In this document: positions 7,074 to 8,510 of the stretch, piece after piece
Numbering within the stretch: the stretch's first letter is position 1
Layout of the letters: every line of letters begins with the position of its first letter
From: Planctomycetota bacterium
Lineage (GTDB): Bacteria > Planctomycetota > Phycisphaerae > WQYP01
DNA length: 8,510 nucleotides
NCBI GenBank assembly: GCA_021785155.1
Contig: JAJYGE010000256.1
Span: 1 to 8,510 of the forward strand
Direction of reading: 5' to 3'
The notes under the pieces: model-generated
The model's database searches: none
What the model saw: only the letters and a program-made list of their open reading frames with translations
What the model was told of the DNA's origin: nothing
Program-made: the position numbers and the translations under genes

Positions 7074-7328
7074 ATGGAAGGCTACGGAACTCAGGTTGAA
7101 CGGATGATGAAGCGACTGTACCGGACGCTTTCGGAAAAAGATCGACGTCGATACGCTGCCGTGGAGGCGGCCAAGTTTGGACACGGTGGCCTCGCGTATG
7201 TAGCCGGGCTGTTGGGTTGTGATCGAAAAACCATCGACCAGGGCCGCGTTGATTTGGGATTCGAGGAAGACCCAGCGGCGGAACGGGTGCGAAAAAAAGG
7301 GGTGGACGCCGACGGTTCATTGACGTGA
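7074..7328 (+). CDS. ISAzo13-family transposase, upstream frame (N-terminal DNA-binding part)
   Basis: This frame encodes about 84 residues from ATG 7074 (MEGYGTQVERMMKRLYRTLSEKDRRRYAAVEA...). Residues about 35-58, with GGLAYVAGLLGCDRKTI, read as a helix-turn-helix, as expected at the N-terminus of these transposases, where it binds the IS ends. In frame, the tail after the lysine pair (GVDADGSLT) does not fit the family. The family-like continuation lies in the -1 frame, as RGGRRRFIDVIPQ. The change is possible at A AAA AAA (7292-7298), where slipping back one base joins this part to the catalytic frame and gives a protein of about 402 residues, close to the usual size. The short product alone could act as a regulator, or the split may simply be an indel in the A-run. 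Confidence 0.8.
   Translation: MEGYGTQVERMMKRLYRTLSEKDRRRYAAVEAAKFGHGGLAYVAGLLGCDRKTIDQGRVDLGFEEDPAAERVRKKGVDADGSLT
7292..7298 (+). promoter_or_regulatory. Candidate -1 programmed frameshift site (A AAA AAA G)
   Basis: Seven A bases sit in the phase cgA AAA AAA Ggg relative to the upstream frame, a classic bacterial slippery heptamer. A -1 shift yields ERVRKK-RGGRRRFIDVIPQ, which restores the conserved family junction. Many ISAzo13 relatives are single-frame, so a homopolymer error or inactivating indel is the alternative. Confidence 0.6.
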
Positions 7329-8281
7329 TTCCGCAGGTGGAAGGGGATTTTCTGGCCGTGCTGCGCGAGCACACTGCCGGTGACCCCATGCGGCAGGAGG
7401 TCAAATGGACCGATCTGACGCGGCGTGAAATCTGCAGGCGGTTGGCCCAGCGAGGAGTCCCTGCGGGGCGGCGGGTGGTCAAGCAACTTCTCAAGAAGCA
7501 TGGCTATGTCAAACGCAAGGCCCAAAAGCGTATGGCAATGGGGCCACGGCATCCTGACCGAAACGCCCAGTTTGAGAACATCGCCCGGCTCAAACAGGAA
7601 TACCTGCAAAGGGGTGATCCGGTGATCAGCATGGATAGCAAGAAGAAGGAACTGTTAGGCAATTTCTACCGCGACGGCAAGCTTTATACCCAAGAGGTTC
7701 AGGAGGTTTTTGACCACGACTTTCCGGATGCCGCCAGTGGCGTGGTGCATCCGCACGGCTTTTATGATGTGGGTCTGAATCGTGGACATATCAATCTTGG
7801 CACCAGTCACGATACCAGTGAATTTGCCTGCGCAAGCTTGGAACACTGGTGGAACACCCAAGGCCGTCAAAGCTATCCCAACGCCACGCGATTGTTGCTG
7901 CTGTGCGATGGTGGAGGCTCCAATAGCGCTCGCCGCTACGTTTTCAAGCAGGATCTTCAGGCGGCAGCCCAGCGAATGGGGGTGGAAATCCGCATCGCTC
8001 ATTACCCGCCGTACTGTTCCAAGTATAACCCTATTGAACACCGCTTATTTCCGCATGTGACCCGAGCCTGTCAGGGCGTGGTCTTCCATACCACCGAGAT
8101 CGTCAAAGAACTGATGGAAAAAACGGCCACCCATACCGGCCTGCATGTGACGGTGGACATTCTAAATAAAGTCTACGAAACCGGACGCCAATGCACCAAG
8201 GAATTCAAACGCGATATGAAAATCCGTTTCGATTCATTCCTGCCCCAATGGAACTACCGGGCCATCCCTGGCTCCCCTTAA
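7325..8281 (+). CDS. ISAzo13-family transposase, downstream frame (DDE catalytic domain)
   Basis: This part catalyses strand cleavage and joining at the IS ends through an RNase H-like fold with a DDE metal-binding triad. Counting from GTG 7325, the likely residues are D104 (VISMDSKKKEL), D195 (LLLLCDGGGSN) and E238 (SKYNPIEHRLF). Upstream of the triad are a second helical DNA-binding stretch (LTRREICRRLAQRGVPAGRRVVKQLL) and HPDRNAQFENI, a family signature. The frame continues open upstream of GTG through RGGRRRFID to the A-run, and no good ribosome binding site precedes the GTG, so production by frameshifting from the 7074 start is the more natural reading. The TAA at 8279-8281 overlaps the right inverted repeat by two bases, as in compact IS elements. 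The catalytic part looks intact. Confidence 0.9.
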   Translation: MIPQVEGDFLAVLREHTAGDPMRQEVKWTDLTRREICRRLAQRGVPAGRRVVKQLLKKHGYVKRKAQKRMAMGPRHPDRNAQFENIARLKQEYLQRGDPVISMDSKKKELLGNFYRDGKLYTQEVQEVFDHDFPDAASGVVHPHGFYDVGLNRGHINLGTSHDTSEFACASLEHWWNTQGRQSYPNATRLLLLCDGGGSNSARRYVFKQDLQAAAQRMGVEIRIAHYPPYCSKYNPIEHRLFPHVTRACQGVVFHTTEIVKELMEKTATHTGLHVTVDILNKVYETGRQCTKEFKRDMKIRFDSFLPQWNYRAIPGSP

Positions 8282-8308
8282 ATCGGGAAGTTATTTCGGG
8301 CCCGTTCC
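8280..8308 (-). repeat. Right terminal inverted repeat of the IS
   Basis: It reads AAATCGGG at the inner end and CCCGTTCC at the outer end. It matches 6975-7003 inverted at 28 of 29 positions, and the inner edge includes the last two bases of the transposase stop codon. Confidence 0.93.
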
Positions 8309-8311
8309 TTA
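8309..8311. repeat. Right copy of TTA target-site duplication
   Basis: Directly follows the right inverted repeat and matches 6972-6974. Confidence 0.65.
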
Positions 8312-8510
8312 ACTTCGGCTTAGCTTTGGCAGGGTTCCTTGGCTCCACGGGAATTACCCCGCTTCACAGCTACTACGAACCCATCCGACTTCCGTATCGG
8401 AACACCACTGCGGTTATGGATTCCCGTAGGGGGCTGGGGCATCATCCCCGTCCGATTCGGATATCTCAGTTCCCAGTCTGGTCTGTTGCCACGCGCCGTT
8501 CCCTTGCACC
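8312..8510 (-). other. Possible relic of a group II intron-type element, running off the right edge
   Basis: The minus strand is open from the edge (8508) to TAA at 8320-8322 and reads GVPIRKSDGFVVAVKRGN followed by SRGAKEPCQS. From memory, 'KSDGxIVAxKxGNxRGAKxP' is a phrase found in short frames in front of group II intron reverse transcriptases. The plus strand is also open across the segment and gives TGITPLHSYYEPIRLP, another phrase I recall from short hypothetical proteins and probably an antisense shadow. No start site or reverse transcriptase is visible. Without the IS, the minus strand would run straight into 6974 and below, where I see no intron-encoded protein, so if the relation is real this is a truncated remnant. 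Only the open frames are seen directly; the family link is tentative. Confidence 0.3.

Larger units (their letters stand above)
6975..8308 (+). mobile_element. Complete ISAzo13-family insertion sequence (1334 bp)
   Basis: The element is bounded by 29-bp terminal inverted repeats matching at 28 of 29 positions and by a TTA duplication. It contains one transposase gene split over two frames. The family is assigned from the transposase: the DDE region has the order MDSKKKELLGNF, LLLLCDGGGSNSARR and YPPYCSKYNPIEHRLF, which is typical of ISAzo13 transposases (the DDE type once labelled 'Rhodopirellula transposase'). Intact ends and a clean duplication suggest a recent insertion. It lies between the small secreted-protein gene and the right-edge segment and does not interrupt a gene I can identify. 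Confidence 0.92.

Noticed and set aside
6750..7494. Long minus-strand frame (223 codons) crossing the left end of the IS, and a shorter frame at 6750-6944
   Set aside because: The long frame is mostly antisense to the transposase and spans the IS boundary, and its flank portion has no recognised similarity. The short frame is probably leader DNA of the secreted-protein gene.
7091..7609. Minus-strand frame of 172 codons inside the IS
   Set aside because: Antisense shadow of the transposase, whose two plus-strand frames carry the helix-turn-helix and DDE motifs.
1..8510. tRNA, rRNA or known riboswitch
   Set aside because: I saw no cloverleaf with a TTC-loop, no rRNA-like conserved stretch and no familiar riboswitch core. 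A tRNAscan-SE and Infernal run would settle it.

Overview
The window holds a two-partner secretion locus, a small secreted-protein gene and a complete ISAzo13-family insertion sequence, with a foreign-looking fragment at the left edge and a possible mobile-element relic at the right edge. The envelope is that of a Gram-negative-type (diderm) bacterium: a TpsB outer-membrane transporter and a TpsA exoprotein can both be recognised from their motifs. GC is moderate over most of the window. Planctomycetota is a reasonable guess, because ISAzo13-family transposases and TPS exoproteins of this style are common there, but nothing in the window proves it. Some other diderm or a metagenomic contig is also possible.

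Layout. (1) Bases 2-163, minus strand: a short, very GC-rich stretch encoding an internal piece of a Gfo/Idh/MocA-type oxidoreductase. It is joined in frame to the exoprotein at about 158-170. This looks like a chimeric assembly or a recombination scar. (2) Bases about 164-3757, minus strand: a large TpsA exoprotein with signal peptide, TPS/haemagglutinin N-terminal domain and a long Gly/Thr/Ser-rich beta-helix-like passenger. Its C-terminus is not in the window. (3) Bases 3831-5858, minus strand: TpsB, a POTRA plus beta-barrel transporter, 73 bp upstream of tpsA in the direction of transcription. (4) Bases 5859-6298: non-coding leader with a good sigma70-type promoter reading into tpsB. (5) Bases 6367-6753, minus strand: a 128-residue exported protein with a Cys/His motif, closed by a strong intrinsic terminator at 6299-6331. 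(6) Bases 6975-8308: intact ISAzo13-type IS with 29-bp inverted repeats, a TTA target duplication and a transposase split over two frames at an A7 slippery run. (7) Bases 8309-8510: a segment open on both strands, with a weak resemblance to reading frames found in front of group II intron reverse transcriptases.

How the parts work together. tpsB and tpsA lie in transporter-first order and were probably transcribed together from the promoter at 6078-6106. The TpsB barrel would export the TpsA passenger across the outer membrane, and the pair would make a surface or secreted adhesin-like filament. The small secreted protein has its own terminator and is transcriptionally separate. The IS lies upstream of the small gene. 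It contributes only mobility functions and does not visibly break a recognisable gene.
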